Source: Acidovorax sp. (lineage in GTDB: Bacteria; Pseudomonadota; Gammaproteobacteria; Burkholderiales; Burkholderiaceae_C). From it: a stretch of 64,000 nt of DNA. Made by a program: the position numbers and the translations under genes. The notes below the pieces were generated by a model, which made no database searches, was not told where the DNA came from, and worked only from the letters and a program-made list of their open reading frames with translations. Positions within the stretch are counted from its first letter, which is position 1. Each line of letters begins with the position of its first letter. Shown piece after piece: positions 52,301 to 61,162 of the stretch. The DNA lies in assembly GCA_031277855.1 (NCBI GenBank), contig JAITLO010000032.1, positions 309,149 to 373,148 on the forward strand. Reading direction: 5' to 3'.

Positions 52301-52628
52301 TGTTCACGCCCTCGCTGACCGGGTGTGTCTGGTATTCCAGGCCGCTTTCGCGGTCAGCCAGCACGCCCTCGATGTTGTAGACCTTGCCGCGGTGCACGAA
52401 GCGCATGCGGGCGGTGACCGCGGTGTTGTGGCGGGTAACGATCCGGGCCACGACCTTGGACTGCTCCGCCGCGGCTGCGATGAATTCGCGCGCACTCAGC
52501 GGCTCGATGGACGCCCACAGCTTGCCGAGCTCCACCCACCGCTTCAGCACGTCGCCGGTTACCGGGTCGCGGCTGGTCTTGTATTCCTGCAGGCTGACGC
52601 GGTGGCGGAGTTTGCCGGCCTCGATCAT
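52293..52628 (-). CDS. Phage head closure protein (SPP1 gp16-like)
   Basis: 111 residues: GKLRHRVSLQEYKTSRDPVT, LWASIEPLSAREFIAAAAEQ, RFVHRGKVYNIEGVL. It seals the portal-connector channel. Overlaps both neighbours. Confidence 0.87.
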   Translation of the reverse strand: MIEAGKLRHRVSLQEYKTSRDPVTGDVLKRWVELGKLWASIEPLSAREFIAAAAEQSKVVARIVTRHNTAVTARMRFVHRGKVYNIEGVLADRESGLEYQTHPVSEGVNSG

Positions 52629-52825
52629 TTCGGAGTCCCATCCAAGTAGGTGCCGCCCAGGCCTTCCGCCTCGTCGCCGGCACCCTCGTCAGCGATCGCT
52701 GCCGCCAGCTGAGCCACCGCGTTCGCCAGTCGGTTGTTGCTCTCTGTCTGCGCCAGCAGGGCCCTGATCAGGCGCTCGTGGTCGCTCAGCCCGGGGGCGC
52801 TCAAAGAGTTCTCGGGCTCTTTCAT
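52625..52825 (-). CDS. Small phage protein, unknown
   Basis: 66 residues, acidic and Ala-rich (SDHERLIRALLAQTESNNRL, ANAVAQLAAAIADEG). AAGGAG nine bases upstream lies inside the overlapping gene. Ends with an ATGA overlap into the head-closure gene. It shares 137 bases with another frame. Confidence 0.6.
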   Translation of the reverse strand: MKEPENSLSAPGLSDHERLIRALLAQTESNNRLANAVAQLAAAIADEGAGDEAEGLGGTYLDGTPK

Positions 52826-52886
52826 AGGCCAGCTCCTTCATCTTGTTGATCCAGGCGCGCCTGGCTTCGCATCCGGTGCAGCTCAT
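52689..52886 (-). CDS. Small Cys/Arg-rich phage protein overlapping the next gene
   Basis: 65 residues beginning MSCTGCEARRAWINKMKELA, a pattern seen in small phage proteins of unknown role. Its start overlaps the connector stop by four bases (ATGA), which supports coupled translation. The C-terminal 45 residues overlap the next gene in another frame and look shadow-like, so only the first part may matter. Confidence 0.5.
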   Translation of the reverse strand: MSCTGCEARRAWINKMKELAYERARELFERPRAERPRAPDQGPAGADREQQPTGERGGSAGGSDR

Positions 52887-53224
52887 ACGCCCTGGCCTAT
52901 CCGGTAAGGGTCGAGAAGGCGGCGCGAAGCTTGCGGGAACTCATTGCCCCCACCCTTCGCATCGTCTTCTCGGCTTGCATACAGCCGGCCGATCATCAGC
53001 AGTGCTGCAGCCTGGGCGCTGGCGTTGGCCACCATCGGCCGATCCCCGCCAGCGCCATCAGCAACAGCCTGATCCAGCTCTGCCTGATCAGCGAACACCT
53101 GGCGGTTCAGGTACTCCTGGACCTGCTCGCCGGCGGTGGTGATGAACAGATCAATGAGGGTGTCCTCGTCTTCTCCATCCACGCGCAGATGTAGGCGGGC
53201 TTGCTCCAGCGTCACGATGGGCAT
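52883..53224 (-). CDS. Head-tail connector (HK97 gp6-like)
   Basis: 113 residues: MPIVTLEQARLHLRVDGEDE, DTLIDLFITTAGEQVQEYLN, ALLMIGRLYASRED. These are the gp6-type adaptor motifs. GAGG lies eight bases before ATG. The variable middle is Gln/Ala-rich. Confidence 0.88.
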   Translation of the reverse strand: MPIVTLEQARLHLRVDGEDEDTLIDLFITTAGEQVQEYLNRQVFADQAELDQAVADGAGGDRPMVANASAQAAALLMIGRLYASREDDAKGGGNEFPQASRRLLDPYRIGQGV

Positions 53225-53231
53225 GCAGGCC

Positions 53232-53483
53232 TCACTCAGGCTTCGGGCCAGGCTTGCGACCGCGGCGCGGGGCATCCGCTCCGGCGGCAGCGCCATCCGG
53301 CGCGGCGGGCGCCTGCTGGTCGTCCGGATCGGACGGCGCCTCTGCGCCACCCGCCATGGCCACAAGGCCCAGCGCCAGGAACTGCGTCACCCGGCTTTCC
53401 GGGATATCGAATGCCTCCGAGTCCCAGGGGTTCTTGATCTCCCCATCGAACTCGAAAGACTTCAGTGCTTTGACTATTGCCAT
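53232..53483 (-). CDS. Small head-region protein with Pro/Ala-rich tail
   Basis: 83 residues. A folded N-terminal part (MAIVKALKSFEFDGEIKNPW, ESRVTQFLALGLVAM) is followed by a disordered Ala/Pro tail ending RRGRKPGPKPE. Genes like this often sit between capsid and gp6. It could be a decoration or connector accessory protein. Unknown. Confidence 0.65.
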   Translation of the reverse strand: MAIVKALKSFEFDGEIKNPWDSEAFDIPESRVTQFLALGLVAMAGGAEAPSDPDDQQAPAAPDGAAAGADAPRRGRKPGPKPE

Positions 53484-53490
53484 TTGAAAT

Positions 53491-53512
53491 AGAGGGCGGT
53501 TGCCCGCCCTCT
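53491..53512 (-). promoter_or_regulatory. Stem-loop after the capsid gene
   Basis: AGAGGGCGG / CCGCCCTCT perfect 9-bp stem with a TTGC loop. There is no T run, so it may stabilise capsid mRNA rather than terminate. Confidence 0.55.
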
Positions 53513-53518
53513 CCTCGC

Positions 53519-54709
53519 TTAGCCGCCGCTGGCCACCAGCTGACCGGTGACAAAGGCCTCGGGGCGATAAACAGCCAGGGCCAGGCGCTCTTCAGCGCGG
53601 ATGGTGACCATGTTGTTTTCGAAGTCCTTGTCGTTCTCGGTGGAGATCAGGATCTCGACAGCCATGCGGTCGAAGATCTGAGCGCCCAGGGAGAACGCGC
53701 CGGTCAGGAAGGTGTTCTGCGCGATGGCCGTGGTTTCGACCACGGGCAGGTTCCACAGGCGCGCCGGGGTGCCGTCCTGCGGGCGTCCGATCAGGTAGCG
53801 GCCCTGGCTATCCTTGGTCAACTCGATGGCGGCCCAGTCGGTCGGGTGCAGCACCACGCCGGAGGCGGGGAACTCGGCCAGGATCGCCTGCAGGACGGCC
53901 AGGCGGACGCGGTCGATGCGCTGCTCGCCGGTGACGGTGATACCAGTGGGCGGGCTGTAGGCCGATGCCTGGGGGATCAGGCCATTCAGGTTGGCGCCGG
54001 TGCCATTGCCATACAGCAGCTGACCCTCTTCGGCCAGCTTGATGCCGTACTCGGCGCGGGCGTCGATGTAGCTGCGCAGGGCCGGGGCATCATCCAGGAT
54101 CTGGCGCGAGGCCTTAAACAGGTGGGCCAGCACGCGCACCGGCGCGTTCTCCAGGTCGAACTTGATGTCCGAATAGGGCTTGGCCGCACCCTCCGCCACG
54201 GGCGCGGCGGCATTGGTGAAACCGGACTCGCGCACGTACTCGACGTTGTTGCTCGCGGTCTGGCCGGGAGCGATCAGGTCGCGAATGGTCAGGCGGCGCT
54301 CGGGGGCGGCGACGATGCCGTACTGGCGATCGGACACCACCAGGCCGCCGGCCGAGGCCGTGGTGATGGCCTGGCGCGGCACCTCGATGCGGCGCGAGCC
54401 GCGGAAGGAGCTGTTCACACCTTCCATCTGGGAGCTGTTCACCACCAGGTTGCCAGCCGTCTGCTGGGCGTCCTGGCTGCCACCTTCGGGGCGAGCTATG
54501 GCCTGCTGCAGCTCCTGCATGTGCGCATTCAGCGCATTGAACTGCGGCAGCAGCGCATCGACGGCCTGCTTGGTTTCGACGCTGGACTCGCCCAGGCTCT
54601 TGATCTCGCGCTCGGTCTTCTCGGCGTACTGCTTCAGCTGGTCGCCGGTCTGCTTCAGGTCGGCCTGGACTTGTTGGTAGGCCTGTTCGACATTCACGGT
54701 ATTGGGCAT
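53519..54709 (-). CDS. Major capsid protein (HK97 fold) with N-terminal delta domain
   Basis: 396 residues. A coiled-coil scaffolding segment (about 5-75, YAEKTEREIKSLGESSVETK) precedes the HK97 fold, with LTIRDLIAPGQTASNNVEYV, FKASRQILDDAPALRSYIDA and GVVLHPTDWAAIELTKDSQG. The prohead protease next door would remove the delta domain. Preceded by a terminator from the protease gene. Confidence 0.93.
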   Translation of the reverse strand: MPNTVNVEQAYQQVQADLKQTGDQLKQYAEKTEREIKSLGESSVETKQAVDALLPQFNALNAHMQELQQAIARPEGGSQDAQQTAGNLVVNSSQMEGVNSSFRGSRRIEVPRQAITTASAGGLVVSDRQYGIVAAPERRLTIRDLIAPGQTASNNVEYVRESGFTNAAAPVAEGAAKPYSDIKFDLENAPVRVLAHLFKASRQILDDAPALRSYIDARAEYGIKLAEEGQLLYGNGTGANLNGLIPQASAYSPPTGITVTGEQRIDRVRLAVLQAILAEFPASGVVLHPTDWAAIELTKDSQGRYLIGRPQDGTPARLWNLPVVETTAIAQNTFLTGAFSLGAQIFDRMAVEILISTENDKDFENNMVTIRAEERLALAVYRPEAFVTGQLVASGG

Positions 54710-54738
54710 TGGGATGCTCTTTCTGCCCTGGCGGGCAT

Positions 54739-54762
54739 AAAAAAACCGCCTCAGTGGGCGGC
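54739..54762 (-). terminator. Terminator between protease and capsid genes
   Basis: CCGCC / GGCGG stem and seven T residues on the - strand. The context GCGGGCATAAAAAAACCGCC closely matches the copy inside the portal gene. Confidence 0.85.
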
Positions 54763-54785
54763 TGGCTTTCGGAAGGGTTGCCCCG

Positions 54786-55661
54786 TCAGACCTTCAGGAG
54801 GCCCGACAGCGACACAGGTGGCGCCACCATGAGCGGAGCCGGCTGGGCAGCGTCTGGCTTGCCCTTTCCGATAGCGTCGTGCGTATCGGCGCCAGCAGCG
54901 TCTGGCTTGCTGGCCTTGATTTGTTGAAGCAGATGGCGCCGCTGACTGCGGGGCATCCCCTGGCGGGCCATCAGCACATCAATCTGGCGCACCGCGTTTT
55001 GCGCGCCCTGGTCTTCGGCCTCGCGGATCTTGGACGGCTCCAGGATGGCGTCGGCCCAGCCGGTCTCCACCGCGGCGGCGCCACCGATCCAAGTCTCCTT
55101 GTCCAGCAGCGTGGCGATCTCTGCCTTGTCGAGGCCGGTCCGCTCGGCATACAGGTCCGCAGAGGCAGCATCGAATGGCTCCAGCCAATCGGCTGCTTCG
55201 CGCAAGTCATGCCGGTTGCCGACCGCCACGATCCAGGAGTTGTGCACCATCAGCCATCCGGCGCGCGAGATCAGGATCTCGTCGCCTGCCATGGCGATGA
55301 TGGAGGCGGCCGAGGCGGCAATACCCAGGATGCGAACCGTCACCTTGCCGCGGTGCATGCGCAGCAGGCTGTAGATGGCATTGCCCTCGAACGTCGATCC
55401 GCCCGGGGAGTTGATGTTGACGATCACATCGCGGTCGCGGCCGATGGACCGCAGCGCGGCCTCGATGCGCCGGGCTGATGTGCCCTCGCCAGTCCAGGCG
55501 TCGTAGCCGATAGGGTCGAGGATGTTGATGACGTTGTCACCCTCTTCCTCCTCCATGGCCAGGGCCGGGTTCCATTTCGACAGCGCTTGCAGCGACAGGT
55601 CGAACTCAATGCCGGCATGCCCACGCATCTGTGGCAGCTCGGGCAGGTTTTTCAGGCTCAT
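54786..55661 (-). CDS. Head maturation protease, ClpP-related
   Basis: 291 residues. ClpP-fold serine protease: INSPGGSTFEGNAIYSLLR, catalytic Ser117 in LGIAASAASIIAMAG, His140 in WLMVHNSW, and a later Asp. The C-terminal 60 residues are a flexible tail. It cleaves the capsid delta domain after prohead assembly. Confidence 0.92.
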   Translation of the reverse strand: MSLKNLPELPQMRGHAGIEFDLSLQALSKWNPALAMEEEEGDNVINILDPIGYDAWTGEGTSARRIEAALRSIGRDRDVIVNINSPGGSTFEGNAIYSLLRMHRGKVTVRILGIAASAASIIAMAGDEILISRAGWLMVHNSWIVAVGNRHDLREAADWLEPFDAASADLYAERTGLDKAEIATLLDKETWIGGAAAVETGWADAILEPSKIREAEDQGAQNAVRQIDVLMARQGMPRSQRRHLLQQIKASKPDAAGADTHDAIGKGKPDAAQPAPLMVAPPVSLSGLLKV

Positions 55662-55670
55662 GCTCTCTCC

Positions 55671-57053
55671 CTACAGGGAATCATTGAAATCGGGCCCGGG
55701 GACTTTCAGCCCAGCCCCAGTGACCTTGTTGACAAGCGTCCGCGCTTCATCCGCCGTGATCACCTTCCCGACGCCGAGGTAGACCTTCTGTATGGCCTCG
55801 ACCATCGACATGTCACTAGCTCCAAGCCGCTGTAGCGTTGTCAGGTTGGTTTGCACGGTCAGCTCATCACCGCCATCCATGGGGGCCATATCTTCCAGGG
55901 CCCGAATCTCGTTGCGCGTCATCACGCCGTTCTGCGCCAGCGTCGAGTAGTAGCTGGCACGCCCGGCGCTATCAGCCCGCAGCAGCCCTTCCAGGTTGAA
56001 GCGGGCGTAAAAAAACCGCCTCTCGGGCGGCTCAAGCAGGTACTTGTAGATTGCTTCCTCGATCCGTTTCAGGATCGGCCGCAGCGCCAGCGTGAGGAAC
56101 AGATCTTTCTGAGCCTCGGTACTCGTCGGCCAGGACGACTGTTTGTCCCCGTGGCCAATCAAGATTGGCGGCACACCGAAGAAGCGGCACACCTCCTCGA
56201 CGCTATAGGAACGCGACTCCAGCAGCTGTGCATCAGCTGGATCAACCCCAATGGGCTCAGCGGTCACGCCTTGCTCCAGCACAGGAGAGCGCCCAGCATT
56301 CATGGCACCAGACAGGGTCTTGATGTACTCGCGGAACTCTTCGCGCTGCTCCGGCCTCAGCACCCGGTCGACCTTGAACGCCACGGTCTTATGCAGGCCG
56401 TTTTGGAACATGCTGTTCGCGGCGTCGTTGGCAGACATAGCTTGGCCGAAGGTGCTCGCCCCGTACTGGATCGCCGACAGGCCCATCTGCCCATCCAGGG
56501 AGAACCCAGCGATGTGCATCATCTCGCGGCGGCCGATCTCCTCAGCCTTCCCGTTGCGCGGGGTATAGGTGTACTTCAGGCTGCCATCGTTCTGTTGCTG
56601 CACAGTCATGCGGTCAGGCGACAGGACGTACAGCGCCGCGATGCGACCAGCAACGTGGCGCTTGCGCACATAGGCATTGCCACGCAGCAGGATCGACGCC
56701 ACCACCGCCTCCCAGAACTGCACCGACGTGGTGTCTGCGTTCGGGCTGTGCTTCAGGATCTCGTAGAGCGGCGCGTCCACCGCCGGCACAGGCTTGCGCC
56801 CATCCTGGCGGTAGAGCGTCAGCGGCAGCGTGGCAATGGTCTGGGAGATCAGGCGCACACAGGCCCACACAACCGAGAGCTGCATGGCGGTGTTTGTGCT
56901 CACAACCTTCCCGGAGCTGTTGCCACCCAGAAAGTCAGACCAGAAACCGGAGTCGGTCAGGCGGATCGCCTTCCCGGTCCAGTCACTCACCGCCGCCTGC
57001 ACAGCGCTGGGCCGCGCCACGGCGCGCACCAGTGTTGCGGACAGCTTACTCAT
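55671..57053 (-). CDS. Phage portal protein (HK97 family)
   Basis: 460 residues forming the dodecameric DNA entry ring. Typical motifs: VSTNTAMQLSVVWACVRLIS, LPLTLYRQDG, FWEAVVASILLRGNAYV, and SYSVEEVCRFFGVPPILIGH. The coding sequence contains a terminator-like hairpin at codons for EPPERRFFYARF. A flexible C-terminal tail ends the protein. Confidence 0.93.
   Translation of the reverse strand: MSKLSATLVRAVARPSAVQAAVSDWTGKAIRLTDSGFWSDFLGGNSSGKVVSTNTAMQLSVVWACVRLISQTIATLPLTLYRQDGRKPVPAVDAPLYEILKHSPNADTTSVQFWEAVVASILLRGNAYVRKRHVAGRIAALYVLSPDRMTVQQQNDGSLKYTYTPRNGKAEEIGRREMMHIAGFSLDGQMGLSAIQYGASTFGQAMSANDAANSMFQNGLHKTVAFKVDRVLRPEQREEFREYIKTLSGAMNAGRSPVLEQGVTAEPIGVDPADAQLLESRSYSVEEVCRFFGVPPILIGHGDKQSSWPTSTEAQKDLFLTLALRPILKRIEEAIYKYLLEPPERRFFYARFNLEGLLRADSAGRASYYSTLAQNGVMTRNEIRALEDMAPMDGGDELTVQTNLTTLQRLGASDMSMVEAIQKVYLGVGKVITADEARTLVNKVTGAGLKVPGPDFNDSL
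56009..56031 (-). terminator. Terminator-like hairpin inside the portal coding sequence
   Basis: On the - strand, GCCGCC-N5-GGCGGT then seven T residues, all within portal codons. It closely resembles the stand-alone terminator at 54739, including flanking bases. Confidence 0.7.
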
Positions 57054-57229
57054 GCTTCGCGCCCTTTCTCATGCTGCACGCCATTTCGAACGAAGCCAGC
57101 AGCCAGGCCGCAAGAGCCAGCGCCAGCAAGCAGCGCCCAGCCCAGGCCAAGCAGCACAGCCACGCCAGCAATGAACAAGCCGATCCCAAGGACCGACAGT
57201 GCAAGAAAAACAATCGTCGTCTGATCCAT
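57050..57229 (-). CDS. Small membrane protein between terL and portal
   Basis: 59 residues with two hydrophobic helices (TTIVFLALSVLGIGLFIAGV, AVLLGLGWALLAGAGSCGLA). ATG 57229 is given. A GTG at 57235 overlapping the terL stop (GTGA) is equally possible. Ends with an ATGA overlap into portal. Unknown role. Confidence 0.7.
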   Translation of the reverse strand: MDQTTIVFLALSVLGIGLFIAGVAVLLGLGWALLAGAGSCGLAAGFVRNGVQHEKGREA

Positions 57230-57231
57230 GG

Positions 57232-58950
57232 TCACACACTCATTGGGTTGCGGATGGCATCCATGAAGTCGCCATCCCCGTCATCGGTTGAAACAAGCAG
57301 CCGGCCGACACCCATGATCAGCGCCACAGCGCCATCGATCTTGTTGTCGTTGCCTTGCTTGATCGGGCGCACCACGTCATCGTTGCCCGGCAGGTGCTTG
57401 CCAATCACATTGGTAATACACCAGGTCATGATCGGATTGCCGTCATGGTGGAATCGCCCCGAGGCAATGGCCGCTTCGATCTCCTTCATGGGGTCCGACA
57501 TGTTGGTGTAGTTCTGGGTGATGGTGATGGGCGTCAGCCCCTCGTCATCCAGCTGGTGCCCCAGGTTGGTAGCCCCGTGCGGGTCCATGGGTGAGCACTG
57601 CACCGGGTTGAGCCTGTTGGCGGCCTTGGCCTCCTCCAGGATCTCCCGGTAATCAATCTCCGCCCCATCGGTCTGCAGCAGCAGGCCAGCGTTCACCCAC
57701 TTCTGGTAGCGCTCGGCCATCCGCCGGTTGTCCATGTTCGCCACCGTGTCCTCGGGCACCCAGAACCTGGGCGCAACCGAGTAGTAATGGCGCTTTCCGT
57801 CTATGTCGCGCCAGAACAGGCGGGCCATGCTGTTCATGTCCAGCTTGCGGGCCAAGTCGAACGACAGGACGCAGGCCTGACCCTCAAACTTCTCCAGCGT
57901 CAGGCTGGTGTCCTTCAAGGCCTCCCACTGCGCCAGGTTGTAGAAGCCGGTCTTCGCCGTCACCCACAGGCCGAGGTGCTTGGTCTTGAAGGTGTTGGTG
58001 AAGCGGGCCTGTTGGATTGCTCGGCGCTGTTGACTCTCCAGGTACTCCTGGTAGACGGAGACGCCCATGTTCGGGTTGGCCTTGGCCAGGACGGCGGGGT
58101 CTTTCCAGTCGTCGCCCTCGTCAATCGTCCAGATCCATCCAAACAGCTCGTCGTTGTCGACCGTGCCCTCGAGCATCTCCACGACCTCGCGGCGCTTGTC
58201 GTAGCACGGCCCCTCAATGTTGTAGCCCGCCGTGGTGATGATGAACATCAGCGGCTGCTTGCGCGCCCCCATGCCGGTCAGCATGGTGGTGTAGAGCGCG
58301 TCCGAGTCGTGCTCGTGGTACTCGTCCACGATGGCGCACGACGGGCTCGCGCCGTCGCCGGGGTTGCCGATGATAGGCTCCAGGCGGCTACCGTCCGCGG
58401 GCTTGTTCAAGTTCGAGGCATTCACCTCGATGCCCGCAGCCTCCACCAACATTGGCGAGCGCTTGACCATCAGCCGGGCGGGCCGGAACACTTCCCAGGC
58501 CTGCTTCTCGGTCGTTGCCCCCGGATAGACCTCGGCGCCGAACTCGCCATCCACTGCGAACATGGCCAGGCCGACGCCGGCCGCGATCACGGACTTTCCG
58601 TTCTTGCGGTTGACCTCCCAGTAGCTTTCCCGAAAGCGCCGCATGCCATCGCGCTTGCGCTTCCAGCCGAAGGTGCACGCCAGTCCAAACTTCTGCCAGG
58701 GCTCGAGCGTGACAAGCTGCCGCTTGAATGCCCACTCACCCTTGGTGTGTGGCAGCAGCTCGATGAACGCGATCTTGCGCTCAGCCTCCTGGGCGTCGAA
58801 CTTGTAGGGGTAGCGCTTGTCCTTGGCGCGCTCCAGATCGTCCAGATGCCGCTGGCACGCAAGGACAACATACCGGCAAGCTGGGATCTTGCCGGCGACC
58901 ACAGCCTTAGCGAACTTCTTCGCCTCCTCCACCGCTGGATACTTAGCCAT
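57232..58950 (-). CDS. terL: Terminase large subunit
   Basis: 572 residues; ATP-driven DNA packaging motor and nuclease. Walker A-like NRKNGKS (114-120), Walker B CAIVDE (205-210) with the following [10 protein letters not shown], motif III-like FIITTAG, and nuclease acidic residues in [13 protein letters not shown] and near [12 protein letters not shown]. Overlaps terS by eight bases. Confidence 0.95.
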   Translation of the reverse strand: MAKYPAVEEAKKFAKAVVAGKIPACRYVVLACQRHLDDLERAKDKRYPYKFDAQEAERKIAFIELLPHTKGEWAFKRQLVTLEPWQKFGLACTFGWKRKRDGMRRFRESYWEVNRKNGKSVIAAGVGLAMFAVDGEFGAEVYPGATTEKQAWEVFRPARLMVKRSPMLVEAAGIEVNASNLNKPADGSRLEPIIGNPGDGASPSCAIVDEYHEHDSDALYTTMLTGMGARKQPLMFIITTAGYNIEGPCYDKRREVVEMLEGTVDNDELFGWIWTIDEGDDWKDPAVLAKANPNMGVSVYQEYLESQQRRAIQQARFTNTFKTKHLGLWVTAKTGFYNLAQWEALKDTSLTLEKFEGQACVLSFDLARKLDMNSMARLFWRDIDGKRHYYSVAPRFWVPEDTVANMDNRRMAERYQKWVNAGLLLQTDGAEIDYREILEEAKAANRLNPVQCSPMDPHGATNLGHQLDDEGLTPITITQNYTNMSDPMKEIEAAIASGRFHHDGNPIMTWCITNVIGKHLPGNDDVVRPIKQGNDNKIDGAVALIMGVGRLLVSTDDGDGDFMDAIRNPMSV

Positions 58951-59422
58951 TGATCAGCTTGGCGAACGGGTTGCCGCCATCCTCTGGTTTTTTGCCCATC
59001 ACGCGCGACCGGCTTGAGGGGTCCAGCCCCAGCATGCCGCCGTAGGTGGCCATCATTGCCGTGGCCTCTTTGACTGCCGTGACGGCCGGGTTCTTGATCA
59101 GGCCGCCCATGGCGCCCGCTACCGTGACGCCGTTTTTCCTCACCTCTTCCTGCGCCATGCGGAACTGGTCGTAGGCGTTGCAGTACACCTCAAGGTTTTG
59201 GATGTCCGTGGCCTCGATCACCCGCTCGCGGCACAGGAGCGGGCAAACCGTCTCCCACAGCTCGCGGCCGTAGTCGCCCATCCAGATCGGGCAGTCGACA
59301 TTACGGACCAGGCCGAAATCAGGCTCTGATTTATTCAGCGCTCTCTTGCCGGGGTTGCCGGCCAGCTCCTTCTTGATCGTTGGTTTCGGGCGACGACCAG
59401 AGCGCCCAGCAGCTCCTGCCAT
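58943..59422 (-). CDS. terS: Terminase small subunit (P27 family)
   Basis: 159 residues, starting [20 protein letters not shown] then [11 protein letters not shown], the P27 small-terminase head. A helical oligomerisation core follows ([20 protein letters not shown]). It recognises the packaging site, probably in the noncoding stretch directly upstream. Confidence 0.9.
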   Translation of the reverse strand: MAGAAGRSGRRPKPTIKKELAGNPGKRALNKSEPDFGLVRNVDCPIWMGDYGRELWETVCPLLCRERVIEATDIQNLEVYCNAYDQFRMAQEEVRKNGVTVAGAMGGLIKNPAVTAVKEATAMMATYGGMLGLDPSSRSRVMGKKPEDGGNPFAKLING

Positions 59423-59619
59423 CGGGCCTCCAGTTAAATTTCATTTTTCGCGGGTGTGAAAATTCACCTAGGGGCGCGGCTGTTTCTTGGATCGCTCCAG
59501 ACTTTCCAGCCCCCCCTCTCTCGGGGCCGAAATCGTTGCAAAATCACAACAATTTGGCATTTTTGCTCAAAAAACAGGCAGTCCCGCCGATTTTCTGATT
59601 CCGACCGGGCTCGCCCCGT
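59423..59619. other. Noncoding region upstream of terS, candidate cos/packaging site
   Basis: About 200 bases with no frame. Contains the dyad GTGAA-AA-TTCAC (59456-59467), a C-run/G-run stretch (59510-59526) and A/T-rich spacers. In HK97-type phages the cos site lies here. The exact cut position cannot be read from sequence. Confidence 0.4.
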
Positions 59620-59820
59620 CTATTTGCCGCCCGCCTTCACGATGCACATGGGGCTGAGGCCTGTATCCGCCTCCATGGCGCACTTCACGGCGATTGGATC
59701 GGCACCACCCTCGATGGCCTTGGCAACAAGGTTGTGGCGGTTCATGGTGCACGCCACTGGCGACATGGCTACAGCGGCCACGAGCACAAAACCCGCAACT
59801 GAAACAAAGGCTTCGCTCAC
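59620..59820 (-). CDS. Small secreted or lipoprotein-like phage protein
   Basis: 66 residues from a GTG that overlaps the HNH stop (GTGA). The hydrophobic start VSVAGFVLVAAVAMSPVACT looks like a signal with a lipobox-like end. The mature part contains AIEGGADPIAVKCAMEADTG with conserved-looking cysteines. Similar small proteins occur in phage early/late junctions. Function unknown. Confidence 0.65.
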   Translation of the reverse strand: MSEAFVSVAGFVLVAAVAMSPVACTMNRHNLVAKAIEGGADPIAVKCAMEADTGLSPMCIVKAGGK

Positions 59821-60173
59821 TTTCGACTCTCCTCTCTTTGCTTCTCTCCGCTGTGGCAGCCCTGGCAAAGAGACTGGAACGGGCCAGACCAGAACTTCTC
59901 CAGGTCGCCTCGGTGCGGCTCGATGTGGTCGCAGACCGTGGCCTCAGTCACTCGCCCTTGGCGCTCGCAATACGCGCACAGCGGCTCAGACCTGAGCTGC
60001 CGAGACCGCATGGCACGCCAGCGGGTGGTGGTGTACCAGGCACTGAACTGGCCAGCACTGCCGCGCCGCGCCTTCTGCGCCTCAGCCTGATGTGCATCGC
60101 AGTACCCATTGGCGTTGCGGTGGATGGCCTTGCACCCCTTGTTGCGGCACGGCCGGTTAGGACGCTGTGGCAT
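59817..60173 (-). CDS. HNH endonuclease next to the terminase
   Basis: 118 residues. Zinc/HNH motifs: CAYCERQG, VCDHIEPHRGD, LCQGCHSGEK. In HK97-like phages an HNH protein beside terS/terL stimulates cos cleavage by terminase, which is the likely role here. Start ATG at 60173, inside the previous gene's end. Confidence 0.88.
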   Translation of the reverse strand: MPQRPNRPCRNKGCKAIHRNANGYCDAHQAEAQKARRGSAGQFSAWYTTTRWRAMRSRQLRSEPLCAYCERQGRVTEATVCDHIEPHRGDLEKFWSGPFQSLCQGCHSGEKQREESRK

Positions 60174-60378
60174 CGGATTCAGCCTTGCGCAGCACTTCCA
60201 CATCCATACAGTCATCCAGAACCATGGCCTTCACGCCATCGGGCACCAACCCTTGGACTTGGTCTGCAACGCGCTGGCGAGCCGTGACCGGCAGCACTTG
60301 CGAGCACTTGAGTACCAGCACATCACCAGGCTCAAGACGCGCGACCTGGATGCTTTCGATTTGGGATTCAGTCAGCAT
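60157..60378 (-). CDS. Hypothetical small phage protein
   Basis: 73 residues: IQVARLEPGDVLVLKCSQVL, VADQVQGLVPDGVKAMVLDD. Resembles short phage proteins of unknown role with a strand-rich core. Overlaps both neighbours in the operon. Confidence 0.65.
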   Translation of the reverse strand: MLTESQIESIQVARLEPGDVLVLKCSQVLPVTARQRVADQVQGLVPDGVKAMVLDDCMDVEVLRKAESDATAS

Positions 60379-60619
60379 CGCGCCTCCCGTAACAATGGAA
60401 CATCACCGGCACGCCCTGCCCGGCGAAGATTGGGTAGATCGAGCGAAAGCGGATGCGGCGCGTCAGGACGCCCTTGCCATCCGGAGAGATCCGGTGCGGG
60501 CTGTAGCCAACTTTGACCCAGCCATTCTTTGTGTCGATCTCCATCACACGGCTCAAGCGCTCTCTGGTGTCAACATCGTGAACAGTGGCGCCGGCGGCGT
60601 TGTGATGGGTGTAGAGCAT
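60368..60619 (-). CDS. Hypothetical small phage protein
   Basis: 83 residues with GGAGG before ATG: MLYTHHNAAGATVHDVDTRE, RVMEIDTKNGWVKVGYSPHR, FRSIYPIFAGQGVPV. Small beta-rich fold predicted by eye. No known function. Confidence 0.65.
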   Translation of the reverse strand: MLYTHHNAAGATVHDVDTRERLSRVMEIDTKNGWVKVGYSPHRISPDGKGVLTRRIRFRSIYPIFAGQGVPVMFHCYGRRDAD

Positions 60620-60635
60620 CGCGCCTCCAGAAATG

Positions 60636-60656
60636 AAAAAGCCACCCGGAGGTGGC
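60636..60656 (-). terminator. Terminator upstream of the 83-residue gene
   Basis: GCCACC / GGTGGC stem with five T residues on the - strand. It ends the membrane-protein gene transcript. Confidence 0.8.
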
Positions 60657-60727
60657 GACAGCTCTCTTTGCACTGCACCCCATGAGGCGCAAGGCAAAGA
60701 GCCCTCCGCAGAGGGCTTGCGGCAGGC

Positions 60728-61063
60728 TCACATCCAGGACTTCACCACCCAGCCTGCGCCGAGCGTCAGCCCTGCAGCAAGCGGATGGCCGATGAGCACC
60801 CACGCCATCACGGCGCCGGAACTCTCCGAGTCCGACTTCTTCGAGCCGAGCCCCTGGGCTGCACGGAACAGCAGCGCGATACCGTAGGCCTGCAGCAGGG
60901 TGATCACAGGCAGGTCAAACAGCGGCGACACGAACCACCCCCACAGAGTGGAGAGAGTCAGGCCGTCCCAGAAGCCACCCCAGACCAGCATGAACGCAAT
61001 GGATGCGATGCCAACCAGCACCAGGGATACCGCAGTGCCTGCGGTGAGATCGATCTTGGACAT
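60728..61063 (-). CDS. Phage membrane protein, unknown
   Basis: 111 residues with about three hydrophobic segments (AVSLVLVGIASIAFMLVWGG, FDLPVITLLQAYGIALLF, VMAWVLIGHPLAAGLTLGAG). AAAGGAATTCC precedes ATG. Unknown role. Its place between early and late genes suggests a moron or exclusion factor. Confidence 0.7.
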   Translation of the reverse strand: MSKIDLTAGTAVSLVLVGIASIAFMLVWGGFWDGLTLSTLWGWFVSPLFDLPVITLLQAYGIALLFRAAQGLGSKKSDSESSGAVMAWVLIGHPLAAGLTLGAGWVVKSWM

Positions 61064-61162
61064 GGAATTCCTTTGATAGGTGCCACCGCGTGCTGGCAAG
61101 GCGTCCCTGGCTCTACAGCTTGGAAGGCTGGTGCCCGACCGATAGGCCAAGGCCGCAGATGG

